A DNA stretch of 39,531 nt from Jaapia argillacea MUCL 33604 (lineage: Eukaryota > Basidiomycota > Agaricomycetes > Jaapiales > Jaapiaceae). Below, in pieces: positions 18,731 through 30,068 of the stretch. How positions within the stretch are numbered: the stretch's first letter is position 1; each line of letters starts with the position of its first letter. The translations under genes and the position numbers were made by a program. The stretch is taken from the NCBI GenBank assembly GCA_000697665.1, contig KL197746.1, positions 270,179-309,709 on the forward strand. The letters are read 5' to 3'. The notes under the pieces were generated by a model. It saw nothing but the letters and a program-made list of their open reading frames with translations. It made no database searches and was not told where the DNA came from.

Positions 18731-21102
18731 ATGGCCTCAGCTGCGTTCCTCATTTATAGCGGCGTCATGCCTCTGATAAAAATGTACGTCTGCATTCTAT
18801 TTGAGTCTTTGTGGAGTTCTCGAAAGCATTTCGAAGCTGTCAATGCACTGCGTCCCTTGGAAATGTCGAATGCGGTCTTGTTGATATGATCCATCCTCCG
18901 GATTGCGCGCTCCTCACCTCTCGCACACCCTTCTCTGAATATATTTGGATTGTTCTGCTTCTGCGAAGTCACGTTGAAGAAGTACTTCCAGTTTCGATAA
19001 CCTTTTCGTTCTTCGAACGCTTCCGTCGGATACGTGGAAACGATCGATATCTCGCGTGCTTGACCTGGGACAACTTTTTGTGATGATATCGAGAGGATGT
19101 CCTGTATCAGATCATGCTAACGCGGGCTGAAATGATCTCCGTCGCACCCCCTTACTGACCATCTCCGTTAGGTTCTTGACGATTCTGTTTGGGTACATCC
19201 TGGCTCGTAAGGGCTTATTTCCAGCAGCTGCATCTCGGGGTGCATCCCAAGTCACCATGAACATCTCCCTACCCTGCCTCATATTCTCCAACATCGTTCC
19301 CGCCTTCACCCAGTCGAATGTGTCCGCTATTGGCCCTCTAATGTTACTGGCGTACACCTATCAAATTAGTGGTTTTCTGATGGGTTTGCTTATTCGGGAG
19401 ATGTTCTATGTTCCTCGGAATTTCTGGCAAGGGATCGTCGTGATGTGTGGGATGAGCAATTGGGGGAACCTGCGTCAGTCTCCGTCCACTCTTTACTTTC
19501 TTTGAGCTAACCCAAACCTCAGCGAATTCGATCGTTCTGACCGTTACCCAACTTCCCCCGTTTAACTCGGCAACAGATCCAGCTTGTATGTCCTTTCTAG
19601 TTAATTTATGTTCATTCCGAATGACGTTAATGATCTAACATACCCTGTTGCGCTCTAGTGGGCGTTTCGTTCGTTTCCATCTTCATCGTATCCTATCACA
19701 TCACATTCTGGGTATTTGGTGCGGCAAACTCGCTGGCTTGGGATTACTTCCCTGGTGTTCCCCAAGGCGAAGAAGCGGAACGAAAGGTTCCTTGGCACAT
19801 GAAACCCATCGGGGGCTGGATCTCTCGTGTTATCTTTCGACGATCACCCACCCTACAAGATGCCAACTCCGTCTTCCCCACCTCTGAGAAACAGAAGGAC
19901 TCATCTCCGGTCATGGATGAAGAGGCTCTTGATCAAGCTAGCATACATAGCGAGCACTTCAACGAAGTCGGCGCCATGCCCTCCGAATTTGAAAAGCGAC
20001 CCAACGCAGATCCTGACATCCAGCAGCTTGTCAGACAAAACTCTCGTCTATCGACTGCGACTTCCTTCCGATCGCGTCGACCCTCAGCCGGCCAGCCTCA
20101 ACTGCCAAGTTTCCGAGCACCGTCTCAACATCGTCCCTATAGCCAACCACCCAATACGCCACAACCACCACCCACCCCAAATCCATCTCAGTACAGCATA
20201 TCCGATCCATCTCCTCCCCCACGCTTCCCTCCTGTTCTTACCAAGATATTCCATCCTGTCGTGGCGCTCATAACTCCTATCACCATCACACTGGCGGTAT
20301 CGCTTCCCGTGGCCCTGATTACGCCTCTTAAGGCACTCTTCGTTGACACCTCAAGTTCAGGAGGTCCAAAATGGCATGGACCCGATGGTCGTCCTCCCCT
20401 TGCGTTCGTCATTGATACGGGTACTAAGATCCCCACACCATTCAATTCACACCTACTCATAAATTGGTATCCCCCCTGTAGCTACATTCCTGGGTACGAT
20501 AGCGGTCCCTCTCGCCCTTGTGCTATTGGGCGCCTCATTCGCTCGTCTTCGGCTTCCACGACCCATATCTCGACTTCCAATCGGCGCTATGATTGCTGTC
20601 TCCGTGGCCAAGTTGTTCGTGCTACCCGTCATTGGAGTCTTCATCGTCCAAGCCATGGTTAAAGGCGGACTGATTCCAAAAGACGCCATCGCAGAGAGGT
20701 TCGTTGCGATGTTGCTGAGCGGAACTCCTGCTGCTGTCAAGTAAGTATCCGTTTCCTGATCCGAGACTATATCCATCATTCAACTTATTGTCAGTCAATT
20801 GATTGTATCCCAACTCTATGCTCCTGAGGGGGAATGTGACACACTCTCGGTGAGTTCCTCTCGCGTCAATGTCAGTGCTTGCGCGATAGCCGTACTCATT
20901 CGGAAGACGCTGCGAATCAGGCCTTTCTCCTTGCACAATGTAAGTCATCGAACTTGCTTGATTACCGTCTCATAGACTAATGCTCTTATTGTCAGATGTG
21001 CTCATGTTCCTTTCTTCCTCGTAAGCAGTTCCTGCGTTTCTACTCAGTTCAAACTAACCATTTTTCAGAGCGCTTACTGCTGTGTCCTTATTGCTCCTCT
21101 AA
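18731..21102 (+). CDS. Auxin-efflux-carrier-like (PIN/ECM3-type) membrane transporter
   Basis: Ten-TM membrane transporter of the auxin efflux carrier family (Membrane_trans superfamily). Fungal members, such as yeast ECM3-type proteins, are thought to sit in the ER; the substrate is unknown. Exons: 18731-18783, 19172-19473, 19523-19585, 19659-20420, 20482-20740, 20795-20849, 20921-20939, 20996-21020 and 21069-21102. They total 1,572 nt or 523 aa, all in phase. The N-terminal bundle includes LARKGLFPAAASRG, TMNISLPCLIFSNIVPAFT and GNLPNSIVLTVTQLPPFN. A long hydrophilic central loop (about 165-310) is rich in Ser, Pro and Gln. The C-terminal bundle includes VALITPITITLAV, AVPLALVLLGASFARLR and SGTPAAVNQLIVSQLYAPEG, ending ALTAVSLLLL. 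Intron 1 is 388 nt, far longer than the rest; exons 7 and 8 are 19 and 25 nt. The first ATG in frame is used. Confidence 0.88.
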
Positions 21103-22156
21103 CCTCTACTCTAAGCCCGCCCATCGTAGGCTAATTAATTCATAGATGCGGTTTCCGAATATCAATCCTATTTCCTCGATGCCGGTTGCCACCTCGCCGT
21201 TTCGTTAGATGCCTTGTTTCACCGCCCGATGTTGCTCGTCATAAAGATCCGTAGCAAGAGATCGGAAGATTTAATCCTCGGTACAGCTGATGCGAACAAT
21301 CTAACCTGATGTATTGGGACGCACGTCGTATCCTGGCTGGATTTCGACGGCTGGTATCAATGTATCGCCAGGCAGCGAAATGGAAGTAGCAAAACCAAGC
21401 CGTAAAAATCAAGCAGTCCTACTCAAGTACTCCCCTCAAATTTTCGATCGGGCGAACGGAAATCGGGACGGGCCATCGCCACCAAGATGTCGTAAGGAGT
21501 AAGAATCCCCCGCTGCTCAAACACTCACTGGAGACGAACTGCACCACCGATGCCAAGAACCGATGGGATGATGCCGCGGAAAGAGGTCCGACACCTGGGA
21601 TGCCGCGAAACTAGCCTGGAGCGGATCGAACAGACGTTGGCCAGTGCAACGAACTTGAAGCTGGAACGCTTAAGCACGATGATCAGGATGATTGGAGTAT
21701 TGTGGGTCCATCCTGCATTCTTCGGGAACAAATGCCAGTGAATCGGAACGCAATCTACGAGGAATATTATTAATGGTCAACATCTTCCCGGAGGCGGAAG
21801 AAACTTAGGCATCCGACTCTCTGGACTCAGAGTCCGTCGAGATTACTGTAGCAGAGACAACTTGAAGACGACTCGGATGTTGTTGAGCCAGGCTCGGGAT
21901 GATGGAGGAATTACGTAAGTCATGTGGTTTGGACGCCGTTGATCTTCCTCACCTTACAAAGGTTTAGTGCACGGGCGGCGGCTGTAAAGACTTCATTGCA
22001 AGTGCCTGTTCCTGCTTGTTGCCCGTTGAGCCCGCTTGAGGCGCAACATTTGACGCGATGCTACTATTAGAGTCGCTGCAACTTGTTTGCCCTTTTCAAT
22101 CCTTATCCTTCATCTTCTGGCATTATCTCCCGTCAAGTTGAGTTCTATAGCCCATC
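21103..22156. other. 1-kb stretch without a recognised gene
   Basis: Short open frames on both strands have no splice support or family motif. A minus-strand frame at 21731-21525 looks faintly like the helical region of the MYND family, but not beyond chance. The last few hundred bases probably hold the promoter of the DUF6533-like gene. Confidence 0.4.
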
Positions 22157-24035
22157 ATGGCTGCTGAGGAGGCTGGGCTGGCAACCTGACTCGGTGTTGC
22201 CAGCGTACGTGAAGATTTGTTTCGCTATCGGCTAGAGTGGATTTACAACTTCGCTGTCCTAGTCGCTGCCACTCTCATCGCTGTATACGACCATAGTAAG
22301 TCCCATGCCTGCATGCCTGGAGATAGATGTCGAGAAACTTTGGACTGGACACGCGATTTGTAGTCATCACGTTCGACCAAGAGGTGAGTATTCCACTCCC
22401 GCAACTATGTGTAGTGGCTGAACTCGTTTTGCAATTCCCTCAGGTTGAGCTGATATGGGTGAGTCACAAACTTCGCCGATCGGTCTGGTTCCTATCGTGG
22501 TTCCGAACCCATGTCTCGTGTTGTAGCGGAAGCGTTGGTCGATCTCGAAGGTACTATTCTTGATGGTAAGCCCTGCTGTATGTTCGTCATGTACTCATAT
22601 CTGACCTCACCATCTCCTCAGGTCCGATATTGTGGCAACGGGGTGATCGTGTGAGATAGCTTCTCGTTTGACCGTACTCAAAATGTTGACATTTTGTGGC
22701 ACTGGCAGCGCTGTACTTGGAAGTAAGGCACTTATCCTCTGGCAAGTCCCAGCACACGAAGTTGAGATGTTTTCCCTTCAGTTTTCTTCAGCGAAGTATC
22801 TACTGCCGAGGTCTGGAAAATCTCGCCTCTTTATCTACTGAACTCATTCCTCTCGTAGATGTGAGTCACGAGCATCTAGCACCGTGGTTTTCAACTGAAG
22901 ATCTATCTATGTTCATCCGTGGTTGTACCTCCCCGCTAGATGTACGTCTTTTCCCCGCATGATAGCCGTGCTTGTCTCACGCAGCTCTTCAGGTAAACAA
23001 TTGATCACGTTTCAAGGAATTGCGAGCACGTTGATCGTCTGGCTAGTGCAAAGTGTGTTCTTATCAGGGGATTTATTACTCTAATCCTGACTCTTCGTCC
23101 TGAAAGTCCTCATGCAGTTTCGGATACATGCGCTCTATAGTCGCTCACTGCTAATATCAATCATTATGCTTTCCTGCTTTTTCATCGAGGTGGTTGCCAT
23201 TATCGGTTTCTTGATATTCGAGTTTCGCGACATGGAGGGTCAGCCTTCCATCCTTTCATCGGCTCTCAGATTCTAATCTTCCTCGATTCTTAGTCACAGC
23301 CGCCCCCGCTCCCGCCATCAAGTTCTGTACGATCACGCGGGTTCCGTCCTTCCTTTATGGGCTCTGGATCGCTTTCATGTCATTTGAGTCCATTCTTTTC
23401 ACCCTCGCTCTCTACAAAAGTGCCTGTCACTTCCACAGCACGGTGCCTGACGGTTGGACGGGCGTGAGTCTATTCAACGTGTTGGCCAGAGACAGCGTGC
23501 TCTACTTTTTCGTGTAGGTCACGATCTAGAACTCAATCAAATGTCACTGATACAGCCGTTTTACACCTGCCTAGGACATTCACTGCGTATCTTACGAACG
23601 CCGTGGTTTGGTTCGCTCTCCCCGTTTGTATATCCTCCCTCCTCGACGCAACTTATAATTTTAACAACAGTTATATCACAGCCGGGGTGGATAGAGATCA
23701 TCGAAGCCTTCGGTCTAAGCCTTACTTGCATCATGGGCTGCCACCTCCTCCTCAATCTACGCGGTGCTTATTACGGCGAAGCCGACTTGTCTCCTTCCGG
23801 TTCCTCCATGTCTTCCAACATCGAGATTCAGTTGAGAAAACTGCAAGTATCGAGAACTCTGTCGCTTCCTCCGAATCTTGGAGTCGACACCACCAGTGAA
23901 TACCGTGCAGAGATGGATGGGTGGTCGAAAGATGAGGCCTGCGAGCTGTCGTGGAGGTGGGACGAGGCAACAGGGAGGGTAGACGAGGAGCCTGGGTTGA
24001 ATGCTGGCTCCGTTGTTGTGTCAGAGGTCGCATAG
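22157..24035 (+). pseudogene. DUF6533-like 7-TM protein, damaged near the start
   Basis: Fungal 7-TM family carrying the DUF6533 signature. Exon 1 (22157-22295) encodes MAAEEAGLAT, then TGA (22187-22189), then in the same frame VREDLFRYRLEWIYNFAVLV and the helix ending AVYDH. Small in-phase exons follow: 22364-22383 (ITFDQE), 22444-22458 (VELIW), 22527-22565 (RKRWSISKVLFLM) and one from 22622 (VRYCGNGVI). This matches the family pattern YDH-TFDQEVELIWKRKW. From 22649 to 22992 I could not build a continuous frame. It resumes at 22993 (KQLITFQGIASTLIVWLVQ), continues with QFRIHALYSRSLLISI and AAPAPAIKFCTITRVPSFLY, and runs to TAG at 24033-24035 with a hydrophilic acidic tail. The early TGA could come from CGA by a C-to-T change. 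Either a pseudogene or a gene with another start. Confidence 0.6.
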
Positions 24036-24288
24036 TGCGCCTCCCTATAATAAATCCACCTAGTTGATTTCACACTGGTGACTGGCATCACCCAGGCTGA
24101 AGTTGGACTGAAGCCGTCGCTCAAGTTGTCACAATGTTATCGCGTGACTATACAGTCCTCGACCGACGTCACTCATCAATAATTCAGCCCTTGGATTGAG
24201 GCGAATCACTGATCATGATACCCAGCATGGTCCCTTGCTTTATCCCCTCTCTGTACTACGACGACCACCAACCGGTTCTCAGCCAGAT
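24036..24288. other. 5' flank of MYND-C
   Basis: This short intergenic region lies between the DUF6533-like gene and the proposed MYND-C start. No gene seen. Confidence 0.35.
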
Positions 24289-26366
24289 ATGCCTTCTATG
24301 CAGTGTGCCCCAGCACGAAAGGGAATGGAGGTTCGCACATGCGATTCCCAGATGGGGAACTGGCTGACACCTCTTGACAACAGTCTTTGATTGGCCCTGC
24401 ATCCAAAGGAGACATAAAAGCAATGAGGGCGTTGGAACTGCATTTGAGAGAAGTTTCATCCCCGCCTCCTGCCCACATCGCAGCTCTGTTCCTTCGACAT
24501 CTCAAGGATATCCAAATCAAGCCCGACAACTTCATCCAAGACAACAAGCACACCATCCGCATGGCCATCGCTTCGCTGCTCGGAGTTCAAGCGTGCTGTC
24601 GACTGATGAATAGGAGCCCTGAGCTGTCGGACACCGTATGGCGTGGTTGGCCTCTGGTGTGGAAGTGGATCAAGTTCTTGGGGACGCAATGCATCCTTCG
24701 GCGTTCAGACCTTCTCCCCAATATCGAAGGCAGATCTCTCGTTTTTGGCGTCGTCAAGGCAACCCTGCAGACTCTTTGTGAAGTCGAGGGGAAGGTTGTT
24801 CTCATAGGTTCGACTCCCGGCGTATTAGAGATGGTCACCAAGATATGGCTTCAAGAGGCGGAAACAGATTTTACGCGTGAATTGTTGGTCGATTCAACCA
24901 CGTTTTCCGCTATTGTGGCTCCTTTCATCTTCATCGCTGGCACTCAAGAGCATCGATGGATGACAAGAATCGTCCGGGCCACCGATGGTCGTCCTCTCCG
25001 AATCGTGTTGGCTCTCCTCCAAGTTATCCGTCGTGAACTAGCCCGGCCATTACACAGTTTATCAAACCTTCGATGGCAGTCAACGATCTTATGTGCCCTT
25101 GCTAAGGGGAACTCTCCATATTCCGCAGAACTTCGTCTCTCTCTCATCACGCGAGAGTCGCTCAGGCTCATGATGGAGGTTCTTGCCGTTGCTACTGATC
25201 AAGATTTCCCGACTGCCAACTCTCAATACGTCGAGGATATCATCAGTAACGCAATATTGTACCTCAGCCTCGAATCCATTGCGACGGACGGAGTTGTTTG
25301 GATCTGCCAAGCCCTGGACGCGCATCTCCTTTCGCCACTCCTCAAAGCACAACCATGGTTGCTCGGCGCGAGGGAAGAACTTCGTAACCTCGTGGTCGGG
25401 ATAGTCGGGAGGCACATTTCTATGTTTGTCGTCCACCGTCCAGTCGTCGGTGCGATTGGAAAAGCCCTACACGAGATTGACGCCCACGGATTGGAGAATA
25501 TGTCAGCAATGTTCCCAGAATTTCGAGATACCTGGAGAGCATTCCGGATCCTTGCAAAGGAGCGATTACGAATCAAAGGGGTAATAGATGGACGTAGAGA
25601 GTCGTCCCGGAGATGTTCGTCCAAAAAGGTTCGGTCTCTTGCGATCAGTTTTCCCATTGAAATGGTCTTACCGCATTTCATAGTGTCTAAAAGTTGATGG
25701 AAAGAAGGCCTTCAAACAATGCGTTAAGTGCCACGACGCGTTTTACTGTTCGAAGGAGTGTCAGCGAGAGGATTGGCAGAACGGAAACCACCGTGGGCGA
25801 TGTAAAGTCACACAAGAGTTGCGTGAAAGTGAGTTGCCATTCAGGTGGCGCTGTGGTTGAGATTCTCAACGATTTTGTTAGTGGGACACACTAGAGAGCC
25901 AGGATCGTCGAGAAAAGATGTCGATTTTGTCAAGGCAGTCATGAACGATGATTTTAACGCCATGATACCGCACATCTTTTCAATGATCGAGACACATTTC
26001 CCGAACGACGATCCGACCTCTGTCATCACTTACATCGAGTACGACGAGATCCCCATTCGCCTTGACATAGGCCTCATCTCGGAGTTCCAGGCAGAGGAGG
26101 CATCCAGGGAAGTGGACTTACTGATCGAGGACGTTGAAGCATCTTCGGGTCGCCTAAGGCTCGTCCAGGCAATGATTCCTTGTGGCGAGCCAGTTACCAT
26201 GACTTGCGTATTGGACCAAGCCAGGTTTGAGGAGCTGCGAAGTGTCGTGCAAGATTTCCAAAGGGTAATGAGAGAGGAACTTGCTGATACTCAGAATTCG
26301 GTCGTGCCATCACTGGGTCTGCCTTTTCTTCTTAGTCTTTGTACTTCCTCGCAGCCCCACCACTAG
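24289..26366 (+). CDS. MYND-type zinc-finger protein, paralogue C (intact)
   Basis: Third full-length paralogue, on the opposite strand to A and B. Exons: 24289-24330 (14 codons, tentative), 24384-25628, 25684-25828 (145 nt) and 25882-26366, totalling 1,917 nt or 638 aa. Landmarks are shared with A and B: SLIGPASKGDIKAM opens the long exon (DLVGPASQGSMEAL in B), then WPLVWKWIKFLGTQCILRRS and PWLLGAREELRNLV. The finger lies at about 425-469: Cys425, Cys430, Cys442, Cys445, Cys451, Cys455, His465 and Cys469, with Trp460. The C-terminal domain has IEYDEIPIRLDIGLIS. The start exon lacks a counterpart of B's 33-codon exon 2, so another upstream exon is possible. The function is unknown; the finger suggests protein binding. 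Confidence 0.82.
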
Positions 26367-26835
26367 CGGACACTCGTGTGTGTGTTTCAGATGTTTGTAT
26401 GAGTATAATGTATTTCTCCGTGTACGATGTATTTAGTACTGCGTGGATCTTCCTGCTTGTAGCCGCTGTGAATGTTGCAGAACCGTCTCCTCGGTGTATA
26501 TATATTGCCAGCATGACCATGTGGAGGAAACCAGGAAAGGGTAGAACAGGCAGCGTGATGATTCAATATGTCGTCCTGTCAGAGGAGGTCCAAGGGAGAT
26601 CGTGTCTGAAAAGGGTGAAATCGGTCGCTCGTGTCGAGCGAACGTCGAGCAAGCAGGGAAAACGATGGTATGATGGCGAAGCGTGGTCTAAGTCATGATT
26701 GGAATGAATGAGTAGCTCGTGGAGGCTGGACGAGCTTCCTCGGCAGCGATCATAGGGCTTGGGAAGTTTCATTCTGGATGACGATTTGGGTGTGCAAGGA
26801 GAGATAGATTAGATCCAAAGGGTTTATTACAGTAG
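26367..26835. other. Convergent 3' flank of MYND-C and uL14m
   Basis: No gene seen. A TATATATA run near 26499 and short TG repeats near 26379 occur. The two neighbouring genes end toward each other here. Confidence 0.4.
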
Positions 26836-27350
26836 CTATAGGACCTATGATGTCGTTAAGCTCGTGCGCACGGGAGTGGGGGGGGGAAGCAACAGTAGGC
26901 ATACCTTGGGAGCCAAACTCACGATCTTTCCCCAACCCTTCATCCGCAAGTCAGCACTAACGATACCGCCAATGCGAGTGCCCAACATCTCCCTCTTGTT
27001 GTTCAACAGAACGGCGGCATTGTCGTCGAATTTGATCACCCGCCCGTCTGGTCTCCTCACAGACTTGGCTGTTCGGACAATGACTGCGCGTCGGACGTCA
27101 CCTTGACGAACCTTGACGGCAGTGGATGACGCTTGTAGGGCAGCAGGAACGGGTCGTGCTCGTTTGACAACGCAGACAATCTCGTCACCGACCGATCCCC
27201 ATCCGTTGTTGACTTTGTTTTTGAGAACGTTTACACACTCGACAATGAGCGCGCCTGAGTTGTCTATGACCTGAAACCGAGTTCGTTGAGCACTGAAGGA
27301 AAAAACATGAAGCAGTTACGGACATTGAGGGTGCTTTTGAGGCCTATCAT
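26836..27350 (-). CDS. Mitochondrial large-subunit ribosomal protein uL14m
   Basis: Bacterial-type L14 of the mitochondrial ribosome, which binds 23S-type rRNA at the subunit interface. Exons on the minus strand: 27350-27324, 27270-26905 and 26844-26836, totalling 402 nt or 133 aa, the usual size. Family landmarks: [19 protein letters not shown] at the start, [73 protein letters not shown] and the end SLAPKVL. The terminal exon holds only three codons (Val-Leu-stop), chosen because uL14 proteins end in APKVx; reading through the donor would add a Pro-rich tail instead. The first intron uses donor GTCCGT. There is no cleavable presequence, as is common for this protein. It is divergent from hexokinase. 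Confidence 0.93.
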
Positions 27351-27557
27351 CGGCGGAACGGATGGACAAGGAAAGGCTGGATAAAAGACAAATAAAAAAC
27401 GAATATTCCCAAAGCAGCAATTCCGATCGTTGCCGCGTGGCGCAAGATCTGTTCGGCGATTCAAAGGTCAGCATGGCTTGTTCTGCTCCAAGAAGTGTTG
27501 GACGCTCCAATATCTCCTGGCAATCAATCATCCCTATCCTCCTCATCGTCGCTCGCA
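27351..27557. promoter_or_regulatory. Bidirectional promoter of uL14m and hexokinase
   Basis: The start codons of uL14m (minus, 27350) and hexokinase (plus, 27558) are 207 bp apart and divergent, so this segment must carry both core promoters. It contains an A-rich run near 27388-27408 and a CCAAT on the plus strand near 27509. No factor can be assigned. Confidence 0.55.
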
Positions 27558-29851
27558 ATGCCTACCTCTCGACGTGGAAGCGGTACTACTACTCTGCCAT
27601 CAGGGCAGACCCTTGCCTTTCATACTAGGACTCAAGATGAGGAGGACCTTCCGCACGCAACCAAGAAGTACTGATCGTCTCCCTTACCCGAAAGATTGCG
27701 CATATATGCTGACTCGCGTGATCACCACAGGACTATGGCAGACCATCTCAGAAAATATGAGAGTCTGTGAGCGATGACTGACCTTGATCTGGGATGTTGC
27801 GTCCTCGAGAGCCATCTCACAAGGGTTGCAGGTTCACTCTAACCCCTCAGAGGATGCGAATGATCGTCGAGGCGTTCAAGGACACGCTCGAGCTCGGACT
27901 TGAGAAGAATGGGCAGATTGTGGTGCGTATTCGCTCTCCGTCGTCCTGCCAACAGTGCACACATGTTCGACTCGCAGCCGATGATCCCAACCTACGTGTT
28001 TGGGTGGCCCTCTGGAGACGAGAGGGGAGAGTTCCTCGCTGTTGACCTCGGTATGCCCCTACCCCACATCTCCACCGCATCCCTGATCATCGTCCGTCCT
28101 CACTTTGCCTATTACATCCTTCAGGCGGAACCAACTTGCGCGTTTGCCTGGTCACTCTTCAAGGCGAGGGCAAATTCGAGATCACGCAGTCGAAGTACCG
28201 CCTTTCTGAAGAACAGAAGCAGGAAGAGGGCCAGAAACTCTTTGACTTCTGCGCTGAATGTTTGAAGACCTTCATCGACCAACACATTGGCGAAGAACCC
28301 GGGATGATCAACTTGAAAGAAGGGGAGACACTTCCATTAGGTTTCACGGTGTGTGATTACACCCTTTCCACGGCTGTCTTTTTCATTCCCGTGTTGGTAG
28401 TTCTCGTACCCTTGTTCGTGAGTCTTCGTCCTGTTCTTCACCTCATTCCCAGTTTGTTGATCGCATTTCAACAGACAGCAGAGGATCGACCACGGGGAGC
28501 TGATCCGTTGGACGAAGGGCTTTGGCAATCCCAACACAGAAGGCCATGACGTAGCTGCGATGTTCCGTCAATCTCTCGCTAAACATGTGCGTTCGTTGCC
28601 AGCAAGTATTTCTCCACCTAGCACCGACCTAATCTATGCTCTCTTTATCTCAGGATGTCCCCGCCAACCTCATCTCCCTCATCTGCGACACCACGGGAAC
28701 TCTAATTGCCTCCCACTACGTGAACCCCAAGACCAAGATAGGCTGTATCTTTGGAACAGGATGTAACGCCGCTTATATGGAGAAGGTATCGAACATCACT
28801 AAGATCAAGGAACTGCAGATCGATGAGAATGCAGAGATCGCTATCAATTGTGAATATGTGAGTCGCTCGGTGGCGCCTGGTTTTACGACACGGATTGCTT
28901 ACCACCGTTACTCTTCGGCAGGGCGCCTTCGATTCCTTCCACCATGAACATTTGCCAAGAACGAAATTTGATACTATTGTAGACGAGACTTCCAATAAAC
29001 CTGGCGAGCAATCATTCGAGGTGTGCATCTCACTCGCCCATCTTATCCTCGACGCTTTTGACCTCTCCTCTTTAGAAACTCGTCTCCGGCCGTTACCTCG
29101 GAGAAATCATGCGTCTAGTCATTCTTGAACTCATCGATGATGGTGTCCTGTTCTTGGGTCAGAATACCTACAAACTCGAAGTGCCATATGCATTCGATAC
29201 GGCTTTCCTTTCTCTCATGGAGAGGTAAACTAAGTCTCCCATCTCGATTACTCGCGCCCTCACCTTCATCTGTCCCATTAGCGACCCCACCGATGAATTG
29301 CTCATGATTATTGGAATCTTCACCCATTTCTTCGCCGTAGAGACCACTCTCGCGGAACGCCAATTCTTCCGCGCTCTTGCTAAACTCATCGGAAGACGAG
29401 CGGCTAGGTTAAGCGCATGTGGCATCGCCGCTATTGTCAGCAAGATGGGATATCTGGAAGAAGGATGCGCCGTTGGCGCTGATGGGTCGTTGTATAACGT
29501 GGGTTCGCAATCTTTCCCGATGCGCTTTCTATTTACTCAGCACCTTCCACCGTTCGTCATCTTGATCGACAGAAATACCCCGGTTTTGCAGATAGAATCC
29601 ACGAGGGTCTTGTTGACGTATTTGGCGACAAGGGACGGTGAGCTGCGAGCCACCATTTGACTGTGGAAGTGCTTAACACTACCTTCAGTAGTATTGTCAC
29701 ATATCATGCAGAAGATGGAAGCGGAGTTGGCAGTGCGATTATTGCAGGTGCGTCTCCTTGAGTTGCTCATCTACTCGGCATGGTTACCCATCACGCCAAT
29801 ATAGCAATGACCAAGGCCAGGAAGGATGCTGGCCTTTACGTTCAGGTTTAG
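27558..29851 (+). CDS. HXK: Hexokinase family protein with Cys in place of the sugar-binding Asn
   Basis: Sugar kinase of the hexokinase family (ATP + hexose to hexose-6-phosphate, first step of glycolysis, cytosolic). Fourteen exons: 27558-27667, 27731-27766, 27832-27922, 27978-28050, 28125-28348, 28401-28417, 28475-28586, 28654-28857, 28922-29020, 29076-29224, 29282-29498, 29573-29637, 29689-29747 and 29805-29851. They total 1,503 nt or 500 aa, all in phase; one exon is 17 nt. Motifs: phosphate-1 LAVDLGGTNLRVCLV, sugar loop GFTFSYPCSQ, RWTKGFGNPN, FGTGCNAAY, INCEYGAFD, phosphate-2 ADGSLYNKYPGF and adenosine site EDGSGVGSAIIAAM. The catalytic Asp233 is present, but the preceding residue, Asn in most catalytic hexokinases (Asn210 in yeast), is Cys232 (LICDTTGTLIAS). 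Activity or sugar range may differ, or the protein may be regulatory. The divergent promoter is shared with uL14m. Confidence 0.93.
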
Positions 29852-30068
29852 GTTGTTCTGCAACCTGCGAGCCGACTATTCCAAAGACAGAGTAGTTCCC
29901 ATAGAGATGTAACAACAATCCCGATGTACGCTTAGCTTTAGACCCTAGTTTCATGCCACCTCGCTGTTGTACATCACCACCCCATCCCGTAGAATCAAAC
30001 TATTGAATTGTCTCATACGCTGGAACTCATTAATTTCTCTTCCTCGCCTATTCGTGTCCGGCAGGACA
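29852..30068. other. Convergent 3' flank
   Basis: 217 bp between the stops of hexokinase (plus) and the M20 amidase (minus). No gene seen. Confidence 0.5.

Noticed and set aside
21525-21731. Minus-strand frame with faint likeness to the MYND family helical region
   Set aside because: Only about 9 of 67 positions agree with paralogue A in an ungapped comparison, and no neighbouring piece of the family was found.
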